NCBI RefSeq assembly: GCF_001854405.1
Contig: NZ_CP017718.1
Coordinates: 868,001 to 932,000, forward strand
Origin: Hyphomonas sp. Mor2
Lineage (GTDB): Bacteria > Pseudomonadota > Alphaproteobacteria > Caulobacterales > Hyphomonadaceae
Direction of reading: 5' to 3'
Length of the DNA stretch: 64,000 bases
The translations under genes were made by a program, and so were the position numbers. Under the pieces are notes generated by a model. That model saw only the letters and a program-made list of their open reading frames with translations, did no database searches and was not told the origin of the DNA. Shown piece after piece: positions 63,863 to 64,000 of the stretch (position 1 is its first letter; each line of letters opens with the position of its first letter).

Positions 63863-64000
63863 TCAGTCATTGTCAGCCGTTCGCGGACGTCGCGTGATTT
63901 TGGATCGGGTGAAATGATCATTGCGGACCATGACCAGCGAACCGAGGATCATGCTCACGGTGAGCTTCTCCACTTGTTCGAGATCTGCATTCTTGCGCAG
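63863..64000 (-). CDS. C-terminus of a possible TetR-like regulator
   Basis: The last 45 codons of a gene running in from the right edge of the window. The helical sequence LEQVEKLTVSMILGSLVMVR resembles the last helix of TetR-type ligand domains, but there is too little to assign a family. It lies 30 nt upstream of the symporter start on the same strand. Confidence 0.4.
   Translation of the reverse strand: MRKNADLEQVEKLTVSMILGSLVMVRNDHFTRSKITRRPRTADND

Overview
The window (about 57-60% G+C by eye) is a chromosomal segment of an alphaproteobacterium, most likely a marine stalked/budding relative of Hyphomonadaceae (Caulobacterales/Maricaulales). The reasons are the order coaX - rnj - methylmalonyl-CoA epimerase - DUF1467, a CtrA-type TTAA-N7-TTAA box, and many TonB/ECF/SSS-type genes. 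No rRNA, tRNA, CRISPR, insertion sequence or phage gene was recognised.

Layout. (1) 1-4054: housekeeping end of a conserved block: coaX (cut by the window edge), RNase J, methylmalonyl-CoA epimerase, DUF1467 and convergent argE. (2) 4.3-40.6 kb: a large surface-polysaccharide locus read in many short operons on both strands. It holds GT2, GT4 and GT-C (ArnT/PMT-like) glycosyltransferases, a Wzx-type flippase, a UDP-HexNAc 6-dehydrogenase, a sulfotransferase, a polysaccharide deacetylase, two FAD proteins resembling UDP-galactopyranose mutase, a GMC oxidoreductase, several NAD-dependent epimerases, a gtrB/gtrA pair, a CDP-sugar cassette (rfbF, rfbG, C-methyltransferase, reductase), a secreted GH30-like hydrolase, a poly-proline SBBP lipoprotein behind a Fur-like box, and an unusual Gfo/Idh oxidoreductase-glycosyltransferase fusion. 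Together these look able to make a sulfated or uronic-acid-containing polymer and/or decorated LPS; no wzy, wza or wzc was recognised inside the window. (3) 40.7-48.8 kb: a transport/catabolic region: an actP-like symporter with its DUF4212 small subunit, a divergent AraC regulator with two palindromes in its 5' coding region, a TonB-dependent receptor, an MFS transporter and an alpha/beta hydrolase. (4) 48.9-61.1 kb: the most interesting region. A PPP-type phosphatase converges on an ECF sigma factor/TPR-tailed Ser/Thr kinase pair (ECF43-like). Divergent from these is an eight-gene operon: two small membrane proteins, an SPFH/coiled-coil protein ending in a zinc ribbon, a zinc-ribbon/FHA protein, a zinc-ribbon Ser/Thr kinase with one transmembrane segment, a zinc-ribbon papain-like protease with two good in-frame translation starts, a lipoprotein of unknown family and a small protein sharing a beta-rich tail with the kinase. 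I read this as a candidate phospho-threonine-signalled membrane/envelope response system that I cannot match to a named system. (5) 61.2-64.0 kb: an SDR dehydrogenase, a sodium:solute symporter and the end of a possible TetR-like regulator.

Starts were moved from the longest open frame where ribosome-binding sites and family alignment argue for it; each change is stated in the entry.
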